Source: Bacillus sp. Y1 (GTDB lineage Bacteria > Bacillota > Bacilli > Bacillales > Cytobacillaceae). Taken from it: a stretch of 64,000 nucleotides of DNA. The notes beneath the pieces are model-generated. The model saw only the letters and a list, made by a program, of their open reading frames with translations, was not told the origin of the DNA and searched no databases. The stretch covers positions 1,936,501 to 2,000,500 of the forward strand of contig NZ_CP030028.1 of NCBI RefSeq assembly GCF_003586445.1, given 5' to 3'. Of the stretch, positions 16,784-25,412 are shown piece after piece (positions within the stretch are counted from its first letter, which is position 1; every line of letters begins with the position of its first letter). A program made the translations under genes and the position numbers.

Positions 16784-16814
16784 ACTATAAACCTTTACGT
16801 AGCGTTAATGTAAA
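16784..16814 (-). promoter_or_regulatory. MerR-type promoter with 19-bp spacer
   Basis: Read leftward, TTTACA (16809-16814) and TATAGT (16784-16789) are 19 bp apart, the overlong spacer typical of MerR-activated promoters. The arms TTTAC and GTAAA of an imperfect dyad (16794-16814) fall within it. This supports autoregulation by the MerR protein. Confidence 0.75.
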
Positions 16815-16832
16815 TAGGGTAGAGAAAAAATA

Positions 16833-16869
16833 AAAACAATCTCCCAAGTAATTAGATGGAGATTGTTTT
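16833..16869 (-). terminator. Terminator after the hydrolase pseudogene
   Basis: AAAACAATCTCC (16833-16844) and GGAGATTGTTTT (16858-16869) form a 12-bp stem with a leftward T-rich tract. It ends the leftward sugar-dehydrogenase/epimerase/pseudogene transcript. Confidence 0.88.
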
Positions 16870-16886
16870 GTTTAAGGCTTGTCAAC

Positions 16887-17764
16887 CTAAAATTCTCTCT
16901 TTACTTTATCAATATATTTAAGGGTATCTGCTTTTCCTAAGGCGCCATGTCCACCTAACGCAGGCCTTACCGCTGGCCCTGGTCTTACAACATAATAAAA
17001 ATCAAGAATTACTTTATTTACTTGACATCCAGCTCCCATTCCTTGAATGCCGATAATAAAAGGTATTACATGGTCTTTTACATCTATTTCACAATAAGCG
17101 TTCTGCAGATAGTAAATTTTGGGGACATACTTTATTTGTTTATAAAAGTGTACTACGTTAATTCGATAAAAATAGTTATTAATAATTTCCGTATCTGACA
17201 TATTTGGATATGAGTATTTAAAAACCTGTTTAACGGGAACTTTCAGCCATTTTAATAAATCGGTTTGGGGACTATTAACTAGGGCTATGGAATCCTTTAG
17301 GTAACCAGAGAGAATTAGGGACATAAAGCCTCCTGCAGAGAGGAACCATAGAAAATCACTTTTTCAAAAGGGATACTTACTTTTTTTATTAGTTTTTCTA
17401 AAATGGTAGCAATATCTTTAATAAAAAATCTTTTATTAATACCTTGTCCCAATCCTACAAGTAATTCTGAATCAGCATACAAAGTTGGATCATTATAATA
17501 AATAGTAGAATCTTCAAAATCCTGAATCCATGAATGTCTTTGGAAATATGGTGGGAGAATTCGATTTTCGTTAAAATTCATTGCACCTGAACCTAACACA
17601 ATTAAGTGTTCTGAATGTTGTTTTAATTTGATTAGAAATTCAAAAGTGATTCCCTCTCAATTCAGCACTAAAATGAAAGGTTTATTGTACGGAAGCAACA
17701 GACTATCTAGATGTTCATAGTTTATATTCTTACGAGGGTACTCTTTAAGCAATCTTTTTCTCAC
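16887..17764 (-). pseudogene. Broken alpha/beta-hydrolase-like gene (Asp2-like)
   Basis: Three pieces of one protein can be read leftward. A GTG at 17764 after AAGGA starts VRKRLLKEYPRKNINYEHLD. An in-frame TGA at 17657-17659 interrupts LVLN/EGITFEF. The frame then continues through LIVLGSGAMNFNENR and YYNDPTLYADSELLVGLGQG to FYGSS. Here an extra CT (within 17338-17343) shifts the frame; removing it restores GSSAGGFMSLILSGYLKDS, a serine nucleophile elbow, and the rest follows to 16887 (ALVNSPQTDLLKWLKV). The fold resembles hydrolase-like proteins of surface-polysaccharide loci such as Asp2. It sits 25 bp after the epimerase gene. Confidence 0.8.
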
Positions 17765-17789
17765 CACATTCCTTATACAATCAATTGAA

Positions 17790-18758
17790 CTAGATATTTT
17801 CTTTAAACCATTCGATAGTTTCTGATAATCCTTCTATAAATGAAACTTTTGGTTTAAAAGATAATAAACTTGACATTTTAGATACATCTGGAAACCTATT
17901 TGGAATTTCTTCGAAACCTAATGGATAAACATCTTCAAATGGTACATATAAAATAGGGGAATTTGAGCGGGATAGTTTACGGACTAGTTTTGCTAAATTA
18001 AGGATATTCATCTCTGATTGGGAGCCAATATTAATGATTTCATTATTACACTCATCGTCTATAGCTCTAATCGTAGCTTCTACAGCATCACTTATATAGG
18101 TAAAACATCTAGTTTGAGTACCATCTCCATATACTTGGATAGGATCTCCTTTTAATGCCGCACTGATAAATCTTGGAATAACCCCCGCGTAGGGACCTTC
18201 CTTTGCACGTGGTCCGTAAATATTAAAATAGCGAACAACGGAAACCTTAAGTCCTTTGAGACCATAACCGAGACAAAGAGTTTCTTCTAAAGTTTTACTA
18301 ACTGCATAGCACCATCTAAGTTTATTTGTTGCACCGTACAGTCGATCTCCATCCTCTGCAAAAGGGGGAGTTGCCTTACCGTATACTTCAGAAGTTGAGG
18401 CAAAGACAACTTTTTTGTCATATTTTAAAGCAGCTCTAAGAACATTTCTTGTCCCATCTATGTTGGTCTCCATAAGCTCCACACTTCTATCCATTGTACT
18501 CTTAACACCTAAAATAGCACCTAGGTGAAATATTACATCATGATTAGCGACCAATAAATCAATCATCTCATAATCAAGGACACTAATTTTAAGAAATGGA
18601 ATTTTCTGAAATAGTTCATCGTGATAAGTTTGTTTCCCGTTATATAAATTATCTATGATAGTAACACGATGTCCCCTATTAACAAGTTCTTCGGCTAAAT
18701 GAGATCCAATAAAGCCTGCACCTCCTGTTATTAGACATCTAAATGATTTTTGAGTCAT
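17790..18758 (-). CDS. NAD-dependent nucleotide-sugar epimerase/decarboxylase
   Basis: A 322-residue extended short-chain dehydrogenase. The NAD motif GGAGFIGSHLAEEL is at about 11-24. The catalytic YAVSK is preceded by a Ser/Thr-rich ASTSEVYGKA, and RYFNIYGPRAKEGPYAGVIP and YGDGTQTRCFTYISD follow. It acts on a UDP- or dTDP-sugar. Coupled by a four-base overlap to a UDP-HexNAc-type dehydrogenase, it most plausibly epimerises or decarboxylates the uronic acid product; a UDP-GlcNAcA to UDP-XylNAc route is known in the B. cereus group. A paralogue is at 34493-35470. The start follows GAGGGGG. Confidence 0.88.
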   Translation of the reverse strand: MTQKSFRCLITGGAGFIGSHLAEELVNRGHRVTIIDNLYNGKQTYHDELFQKIPFLKISVLDYEMIDLLVANHDVIFHLGAILGVKSTMDRSVELMETNIDGTRNVLRAALKYDKKVVFASTSEVYGKATPPFAEDGDRLYGATNKLRWCYAVSKTLEETLCLGYGLKGLKVSVVRYFNIYGPRAKEGPYAGVIPRFISAALKGDPIQVYGDGTQTRCFTYISDAVEATIRAIDDECNNEIINIGSQSEMNILNLAKLVRKLSRSNSPILYVPFEDVYPLGFEEIPNRFPDVSKMSSLLSFKPKVSFIEGLSETIEWFKENI

Positions 18759-20020
18759 TGAGATTCCCCCTCATTTTCAAACCTTAGTACTCCTCTTGTA
18801 TCAACAATCCTTTTAGCCTCATTTTTAATTTGTTTCCAATTGATTGTGCTGTGATCTGTCAATATTACAACTGTATCAGCCTTTTGAATATCATAGGTTA
18901 ATAACTCAATAGAAACAAATTCTTGGTTTTTTATTGTAATTTTTGGGAAATAAGGATCATAGTAACTGACTTCCATTCCCTCCTCAACTAATAGCTCAAA
19001 GATGTCAAGGGAAGGTGACTCTCGTAAATCATTTACGTCCTTCTTATAAGCCATGCCAATAAGAAGAACTTTTCCTATCTTATTAGGAAGGGACTCTTTT
19101 ATTTGATTCACTACTTCATGAGGCATTTGATTGTTAATTTCTTCAGCAACTTCAATCATTCGACTCTTCATACCATACTGATTTAACTTCCATTGAAAGT
19201 AGATAGGGTCTACTGGGATACAATGTCCTCCAATACCAGGTCCTGGCCAATAGGGAGTAAAGCCAAATGGTTTAGTTGCAGCTGCTTGTAGAGACTGATA
19301 AAAGTCAATATTAAGTTTCCTACATAACAAAAATACTTCATTGACAAGTGAAATGTTTACAAGACGCTGAATGTTCTCAAATAATTTGCACATCTCTGCC
19401 ACTTTAGGTGAGCTAACAGGCACAGGTTTATCAAATGACTGCTCGTATAACCATAGGACCTGCTTGAGGCATTCATCGGTTTGTCCACTTACAACTTTAG
19501 GAATAGAAGCCAATGTGAAATTCGTATTACTAGGATCAATTCTTTCTGGGGAATAACCTAAATAAAAATCTTTGCCGACCTTTTTTCCAGTTTGTTCTAA
19601 TATAGGCAATATAACTTCTTCTAAAGTACCTGGATAGGTAGAACTTTCATAAATTATCGTTTGTCCTTGCTGTAAGTTGTCTCTAATAAAATTTGAAGAG
19701 GAAATAATGAAACCTAAATCTGGTTCGTTATTGTCTCCTAGTGGAGTGGGGACAGTGACAATCACGAAGGGAGTCCTTCTTAATAATTCATTGCCATCTT
19801 CAGGGAAAAAGGCCCTGAATAAGCCATTGTTATATAGTTCTACTAGTTCCTGGTCTGATACATCAGGGATGTAGCTTTTGTTTTTTTTTAGACTCTCAAT
19901 TTTTTTAGGGTCTTTATCCAAACCAATCACTGAAAATCCGCATTTGGCGAAATGAGTTGCAAGAGGGAGCCCCACATACCCCAAACCGATAACTACCACA
20001 CTTTTCTTGTCTTCTGCCAT
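18755..20020 (-). CDS. UDP-N-acetylhexosamine 6-dehydrogenase (WbpA/WecC type)
   Basis: A 421-residue nucleotide-sugar dehydrogenase that oxidises C6 of a UDP-HexNAc to the uronic acid with two NAD+. IGLGYVGLPLATHFAK opens the Rossmann domain. The catalytic cysteine motif GPGIGGHCIPVDP marks the WbpA/WecC branch rather than UDP-glucose dehydrogenases. YKKDVNDLRESPSLDI is the C-terminal domain hallmark. ATG 20020 is preferred; the reading frame extends to 20131 without a ribosome site. First gene of a leftward operon with the epimerase; a second copy is at 35467-36762. Confidence 0.9.
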   Translation of the reverse strand: MAEDKKSVVVIGLGYVGLPLATHFAKCGFSVIGLDKDPKKIESLKKNKSYIPDVSDQELVELYNNGLFRAFFPEDGNELLRRTPFVIVTVPTPLGDNNEPDLGFIISSSNFIRDNLQQGQTIIYESSTYPGTLEEVILPILEQTGKKVGKDFYLGYSPERIDPSNTNFTLASIPKVVSGQTDECLKQVLWLYEQSFDKPVPVSSPKVAEMCKLFENIQRLVNISLVNEVFLLCRKLNIDFYQSLQAAATKPFGFTPYWPGPGIGGHCIPVDPIYFQWKLNQYGMKSRMIEVAEEINNQMPHEVVNQIKESLPNKIGKVLLIGMAYKKDVNDLRESPSLDIFELLVEEGMEVSYYDPYFPKITIKNQEFVSIELLTYDIQKADTVVILTDHSTINWKQIKNEAKRIVDTRGVLRFENEGESQ

Positions 20021-20266
20021 TCTTTTATGAACCTTCCTTTCTAGATGATTAAATCTATGTCTCCAAGAGAATTCTCGATAAGGCACGTAGTATAAATTAT
20101 GCGTATTAAAAATTTGTGTATAGAAAAACAACCTACTTTCTAAATATAAATAATTCTGGTCATGTGATGAAGGTTTGGGCTGTAGGTTTGTTAATTTATG
20201 ATTCTAGTCTAACTGGCTAATTATGTAGCTTAGATAGGCACTACTCTAATCAAAGGTTAATAAACC

Positions 20267-20275
20267 GCATATCTT
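20267..20275 (+). promoter_or_regulatory. Possible sigma-K/E-like -10 element before the GT2 operon
   Basis: CATATCTTA fits CATAnnnTA, the -10 shape of mother-cell sporulation promoters, about 70 bp before the first GT2 gene. No convincing -35 was defined, so this is tentative. The 320-bp divergent region 20021-20342 contains nothing else I recognise. Confidence 0.25.
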
Positions 20276-20342
20276 ATAGAGAGGTATTACTCTTTTATAA
20301 TTTGAAAATAACAAAATTCTAATTAATAGGAGGTGCCATTAT

Positions 20343-21824
20343 TTGGAGGTTTCAGTTGTTGTTCCAGTTCAAAATGAAGAACACACAATAAGCCAAGTAT
20401 TGGGGGAACTAAGAAAGATTCAGCCAAAGGAAATTATTCTAGTTCTAAATGGATCAAATGATAAAACGGGAGAGATTGCTAAGAACTATGGATGTAAAAT
20501 AATTTATTACGAAGAGGCTTTAGGTAATGATATTGGAAGAGCAATAGGGGCGAAACATTGTACGGGAGATTGTATCTTATTTGTAGACGGAGATATTAAG
20601 GTTCAATACAAAGAGTTACAGCATTTTATTAACGCAATAAGAGAGGGGTTTGACGTTGCCCTAAATGATCTATCTCTTCTAGCTAATTCAAAGTCACGTC
20701 CACATTTTACGACTGTTAGTAAAATTGCTGTAAATGAATACTTGCATCAAAGCGAGCTTTCATTGAATTCATTATTAGCGGTCCCACATGCATTAAGTAA
20801 GAATGCTATAAACAGCATTGGATGGAAGAACCTCGCAGATCCAATTTTAGCCCAAGCTATTGCTGTCGCGAAAGGGTTACGTATTTGCGCACCGACCACT
20901 GTTGATGTAATTACCACAAATAGAATAAGACCTATCCATGTACAGTTAGATGAAAGATCAGGATTTGCCAAAACTACAAGTCGGATAATAGGTGATCATT
21001 TAAGAGCAATCAGATATATAGTGGATACCTATGGTCCTCGTGGTGCTTTTAAAAGTAGTACAAAAAACCGTCAAAAATTGTACAAGTTAATCTCACCAAA
21101 ATCTAAGAAAGATATAAAATATAGTGCCGTTATTATGTTATCGGAACATGGAAATAAGTTAGAAGCAACACTTAAAGAAGTGAAAACTGCTGGAGTAGAA
21201 GAGGTAATAGTCATTGGAAATAAAAATGATATCAATAGTAAGATGGGAGCCATTACAAATTTTAATTCCATTCAAATCATAGAATGTGAAAATAATAGTT
21301 TTTTTTCAATAGCACTTACGATAGGTAGTAGGCATTCAAATGCTAATATATGTGTTTTCCTGGAAGAAAATAATAGTATTACGTCTAAAGAAATTAAATC
21401 TTTACTTCAATCGATTGAAAGCGGAGCAGGAATATCACTTTTTGAACGTAAACAATTATTAGAAACAGATAAAGCACCTGATTCTGTAAGTATAGGTCAA
21501 TACTTTATAAATATGTGCATATCAAAGCCAGAACTATTAAACAATGGGTTGTCTACGTTTCCTTTTGCAATAAATAATCTGAAGATTTCCGAATTTATAG
21601 AAGAGGAATACCATTGTAACTCTACTTTGGTATTTTTAAAGGCAATGCTGGCAGACGTTAAAGTAGATGTCATTAATCAACCCCATTGGGCACAAATAAT
21701 CAATAACAAAATGCAAAATGAAGAAATTTTAGGAGACCAATTAGAAGCTCTAACATTTCTATTGAATATAACCAATGAGCGTGGTGGATTTACTGATGGA
21801 GGAAGAAGGAGGGGATTTTTGTGA
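20343..21824 (+). CDS. Two-module GT2 glycosyltransferase-like protein
   Basis: A 493-residue protein. The N-terminal GT2 module (1-~215) has VVVPVQNEEHTISQVL, ILVLNGSNDKTGEIA, GRAIGAKHCTGDCILFVDGD (DxD site VDGD) and a terminal IIGDHLRAIRYIVDTYGPRG. A second, degenerate GT2-like module (~255-493) lacks a DxD site (CVFLEENNS at that place) but ends ILGDQLEALTFLL and ERGGFTDGGRRR. It probably transfers an activated sugar to a surface acceptor. TTG start seven bases after AGGAGGTG. First of three tandem genes; overlaps the next by four bases. Confidence 0.8.
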   Translation: MEVSVVVPVQNEEHTISQVLGELRKIQPKEIILVLNGSNDKTGEIAKNYGCKIIYYEEALGNDIGRAIGAKHCTGDCILFVDGDIKVQYKELQHFINAIREGFDVALNDLSLLANSKSRPHFTTVSKIAVNEYLHQSELSLNSLLAVPHALSKNAINSIGWKNLADPILAQAIAVAKGLRICAPTTVDVITTNRIRPIHVQLDERSGFAKTTSRIIGDHLRAIRYIVDTYGPRGAFKSSTKNRQKLYKLISPKSKKDIKYSAVIMLSEHGNKLEATLKEVKTAGVEEVIVIGNKNDINSKMGAITNFNSIQIIECENNSFFSIALTIGSRHSNANICVFLEENNSITSKEIKSLLQSIESGAGISLFERKQLLETDKAPDSVSIGQYFINMCISKPELLNNGLSTFPFAINNLKISEFIEEEYHCNSTLVFLKAMLADVKVDVINQPHWAQIINNKMQNEEILGDQLEALTFLLNITNERGGFTDGGRRRGFL

Positions 21825-23695
21825 ACAATAGTCTAACAGTAGTTATTCCGTACTGGAACAAGGAAGACTTATTAAAGGATGTAATTCAAAATGCATTGTT
21901 ACTAAATCCAATAGAAGTAATAGTGGTAAAACCAGAAAATAAGAATGTCAACAGTATAGAGCTAACTTCTAATAAAAAAATAATCTTTGTTGAATGGAAC
22001 AAAGAAAATTCACCATACGATAAAGCATTTACGAAAGCAAGGGGAGAGATTTTACTATTTATAGATGGAAATATCCTATATAAAATGAGTGAGTTATTAA
22101 CATTTATACAACCTATTGCTACGGGTAATTCTGATCTCGTGTTAAGAGATTTAAATCCACTAATTATGAAGGGAGAGGTCTTAAGCCCTTTAATGGTTTG
22201 GTGTCAGAATATAAATGAAATTATTGGACATACAGATCTTGGTATCAACAATATCCTATCTTTTCCCTTTGCTTTTAAAAAAAGATCAGTTACATCAATG
22301 AATATGAAAAATCCTATAGTTTCCTATTTGGAGTTAATTCAAAAAGGAACTAAGATCACTAAGAGCTTTGTTACTCCAAGGGAAGGACTCTTTAAAGTTC
22401 GACCATTTAGTCATGAAGAAGAATCAACATATCATAACTGGATATTGGACGCTGTGGGTCATTGGTTAGAAATAAAAGGTAAAAGGGGTGCTCTTAGCGA
22501 TGGTGGCAAACGATTAGATATTTTAGAAGATTTGAAAGTTATGAAGGGTCCACTTAATTGTAAAAGCGGATGGGGCACCCAATCTTCATTTTATAAGGGG
22601 AAGAAATTATCAATAATTATTCCAGCTCAGGACGAAGAGTTAACAATAGGAGAAGTCATCCAAGAGTCTAGAAAACTGGAACCTTACGAAATTATCGTTG
22701 TAGTTAATGGTTCAACAGATAAAACAGCTGAAATTGCTAAAAATCTAGGTGCAACGGTAGTCGAATATCATGAGAGACTGGGTCACAATGTGGGACGTTC
22801 CATTGGTGCTTATATTTCTAAAGGCGATATTCTTCTGTTTATTGATGCTGATTTCCCTATCAAGACTAAAGAACTTCTTCCTTTCGCTACATCTATATGT
22901 AATGGAGTAGATATGGCACTTAACGATTTAAACAGTTTACTTCCAATTCAGTTCCCTCTTCACAATGTTAGTGCATTTAAGTATGGCTTAAATATACTTT
23001 TAGATAAAGAGTTACTTGGTATCGGTTCACTTTTAGCAGTACCACATGCTTTAAGTAGATCTTGTTTAGAACATATTGGTTTTGAATCGCTGGCATGTCC
23101 AAGTCTTGCACAAGTGAAAGCGATCGAAGGAGGTTATACGGTCTCATGCGTCCAACAAGTAGATGTTTTAAGGCCAAATAAAATACGTCCAGAACAGCAT
23201 CTAGGAAGTTATATTCATGGAGGAAGTAGACAGTATGTTTTAGAAAAAATATACGCAGACCCCAAGTATACTTCCAATAAAGTAAAATTTGAAAATCATA
23301 AACCAATACAAATGGGCTGGGGATGTTTTTCAAGTTTATATCAAGGGAAACAATTATCTGTCATTATTGCAGCACAAAATGCGGCACAAACAATAGAACA
23401 AGTTATTAATAAGGCAAGGAAAATAGAACCCCTGGAAATTATTGTTGTATTGACTGGATCAACGGATAATACAGAAGAAGTAGTTAAAAAGCTTGGTGTA
23501 ACTCTTTTTGTATTTAAAGAAAACATTGGTTTAGGCCAAGCACGTTATATTGGTGCACTCTCTTCAAAAGGGGATATCATCAATTTTGTGGATTCATCCC
23601 AAAAAGGACAGACACCGGCTGAACAAAGAATCATCGGGGATCATTTGGAAGCAATTTCTCATTTTATTCATCGCAGAAAGACTACAAATAATTAA
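21821..23695 (+). CDS. Three-module GT2 glycosyltransferase-like protein
   Basis: A 624-residue protein with three GT2-like modules. Module 1 (1-~240) is degenerate: the metal site reads FIDGNILY. Module 2 (~262-500) is complete, with LSIIIPAQDEELTIGEVI, VVVNGSTDKTAEIAKNLGA, GRSIGAYISKGDILLFIDAD and AVPHALSRSCLEHIG. Module 3 (~505-624) begins like module 2 but jumps from INFVDSSQKG straight to the closing RIIGDHLEAISHFI, so its acceptor half is missing. Linkers share a GWG-SS-Y-GK pattern. GTG start after GGAGGGG. Only the middle module looks catalytically competent. Confidence 0.8.
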   Translation: MNNSLTVVIPYWNKEDLLKDVIQNALLLNPIEVIVVKPENKNVNSIELTSNKKIIFVEWNKENSPYDKAFTKARGEILLFIDGNILYKMSELLTFIQPIATGNSDLVLRDLNPLIMKGEVLSPLMVWCQNINEIIGHTDLGINNILSFPFAFKKRSVTSMNMKNPIVSYLELIQKGTKITKSFVTPREGLFKVRPFSHEEESTYHNWILDAVGHWLEIKGKRGALSDGGKRLDILEDLKVMKGPLNCKSGWGTQSSFYKGKKLSIIIPAQDEELTIGEVIQESRKLEPYEIIVVVNGSTDKTAEIAKNLGATVVEYHERLGHNVGRSIGAYISKGDILLFIDADFPIKTKELLPFATSICNGVDMALNDLNSLLPIQFPLHNVSAFKYGLNILLDKELLGIGSLLAVPHALSRSCLEHIGFESLACPSLAQVKAIEGGYTVSCVQQVDVLRPNKIRPEQHLGSYIHGGSRQYVLEKIYADPKYTSNKVKFENHKPIQMGWGCFSSLYQGKQLSVIIAAQNAAQTIEQVINKARKIEPLEIIVVLTGSTDNTEEVVKKLGVTLFVFKENIGLGQARYIGALSSKGDIINFVDSSQKGQTPAEQRIIGDHLEAISHFIHRRKTTNN

Positions 23696-23743
23696 CTAAA
23701 AATTCAGACTTGTTAATAAAATATAGTTGGAGGGAGGATAAAA

Positions 23744-25261
23744 TTGGTTAATAAAGTATCTGTAATATTAATTGGCTCTAATATTTTTGATGAAGTACTC
23801 TTAGAAAAAGTCTGGTCAATCAAACCGTTTGAAATAATCGTAGTGTTATCGAATGAAGAAAATAGTGAATTTATTTCAGCTGTAAAATCAAAATCCTGTC
23901 AGATAGTAATTAGTGACGGAAATCAAGATAATAACGGATACGTATCAGCCTTAAATAAAGCTAAAGGTGAAATAATCCTATTTTTAGATAGTCGTTTATC
24001 TTCCATTAGTTCGGAGGAAATAAATAAATTTTTAGAACCTTTAACTAATAAACAAGCTGACGTGGTGTTAAATAATTTAATACCAAACGTTTTAAAAACT
24101 AGAAATAAACAATGGCCAGATCCAATTAGATTATGTAAGGAAGTGTATAATGATAGTCTAGGTCACAATTCCCTTTATATTGATACTCTGCTTTCGTTTC
24201 CTCATGCCTATAGTCAGCAGGTCAAAAATAAATTAGGAATCGACTGCTTTTTTAACTTAGCTGTAGCACACATGCAAATATTAGAACATGGATTTAAGAT
24301 AGCAAGACCCATTTACGTAAACATTTCTTCTATAGAAAGACAATATACTCGGGAACAGTCACATTTTTCAGTTCCATTAACCGAATGGGAACAAGAACAT
24401 ATAAAACTTTTCTTAGAGGGATGGGGTAATTGGTTTCAAATACATGGAAATAGAGGGAATTACCATGATAGTGGAAGAAGAAGAGACCTCGTAGTAGATA
24501 TCAAAAAGAATAATAATTTATCAAAGTATGCAAAAATTTATGAAGGCACTGGCAGAACCTCATCATTGTATAATGGGAAACAGTTGTCAATAATTATACC
24601 TGCACAAAATGAGGAAGCGACAATTGCAGCTGTCCTTACTCAAGCAAGGTATGCAGAACCGTTAGAAATTATTGTTGTAGTAAATGGGTCAACTGATAAC
24701 ACAGAAGAAATTGCAAGAATTTTTGGAACAACAGTTGTGGTATTTGAAGAAGCATTAGGTATTGATGTAGGGAGAGCGTTCGGAGCAAGCATTGCTAAGG
24801 GAGATATTCTATTATTTATTGATGCGGACTTTCCAATACCTTCCTATGATCTTCAGCAATTTGCCTTAGCAGTATCAAACGGAGTGGATGTCGCTCTGAA
24901 CAAATTAAATTTCGAGGATTTTCCGTTGTATGTGGTTAACCAATATAAGTACTTGTTAAATATTATATGTAAACGTAAAGATCTAGGTGTTGGATCAGTG
25001 GTTGCTATTCCCCATGCAATAAGCAAATCATGTCTAAATGGAATCGGTTGGTATACTTTAATGAATCCGAATATAGCACACGTAAAAGCCATTCTTCAAG
25101 GTTATACCATTTCAAATGTACACTTTGTCGACGTAATGAGTCCGAATAAAATAAGGCCCGATCAACACTTTTCATCATCCGGGCATCCTAAGGCTGTTTT
25201 ACGTATTAACGGAGATCATTTGGAAGCGATAGCATACCTATTGGATAATAGTATAAATTGA
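23744..25261 (+). CDS. Two-module GT2 glycosyltransferase-like protein
   Basis: A 505-residue protein. The N-terminal module (1-~245) is degenerate at the metal site (LFLDSRLSS) and ends GNWFQIHGNRGNYHDSGRRR. The C-terminal module (~270-505) is complete: LSIIIPAQNEEATIAAVL, IIVVVNGSTDNTEEIARIFG, GDILLFIDADFPIP and a final RINGDHLEAIAYLL. The degenerate-plus-catalytic layout mirrors the two preceding genes. TTG start after GGAGGGAGG. The operon ends at the nested terminator 25269-25316. Confidence 0.8.
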   Translation: MVNKVSVILIGSNIFDEVLLEKVWSIKPFEIIVVLSNEENSEFISAVKSKSCQIVISDGNQDNNGYVSALNKAKGEIILFLDSRLSSISSEEINKFLEPLTNKQADVVLNNLIPNVLKTRNKQWPDPIRLCKEVYNDSLGHNSLYIDTLLSFPHAYSQQVKNKLGIDCFFNLAVAHMQILEHGFKIARPIYVNISSIERQYTREQSHFSVPLTEWEQEHIKLFLEGWGNWFQIHGNRGNYHDSGRRRDLVVDIKKNNNLSKYAKIYEGTGRTSSLYNGKQLSIIIPAQNEEATIAAVLTQARYAEPLEIIVVVNGSTDNTEEIARIFGTTVVVFEEALGIDVGRAFGASIAKGDILLFIDADFPIPSYDLQQFALAVSNGVDVALNKLNFEDFPLYVVNQYKYLLNIICKRKDLGVGSVVAIPHAISKSCLNGIGWYTLMNPNIAHVKAILQGYTISNVHFVDVMSPNKIRPDQHFSSSGHPKAVLRINGDHLEAIAYLLDNSIN

Positions 25262-25268
25262 TAATATG

Positions 25269-25316
25269 AAAGCACCCTAAAAGTTAGATCAAAACTAACT
25301 TTTGGAGGTGCTTTTA
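25269..25316 (+). terminator. Nested strong terminator of the GT2 operon
   Basis: AAAGCACC (25269-25276) and AAAAGTTAG (25279-25287) pair in turn with CTAACTTTT (25295-25303) and GGTGCTTT (25307-25314), followed by T's. Confidence 0.9.
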
Positions 25317-25412
25317 TTATGGTTATGGGAACAGAAAATTAAAAGACTATCTCTGATTCTAATAGTCTCATATTTCATTCTTCAACTAATAGATTAAGTG
25401 CCTTTGCATTAG

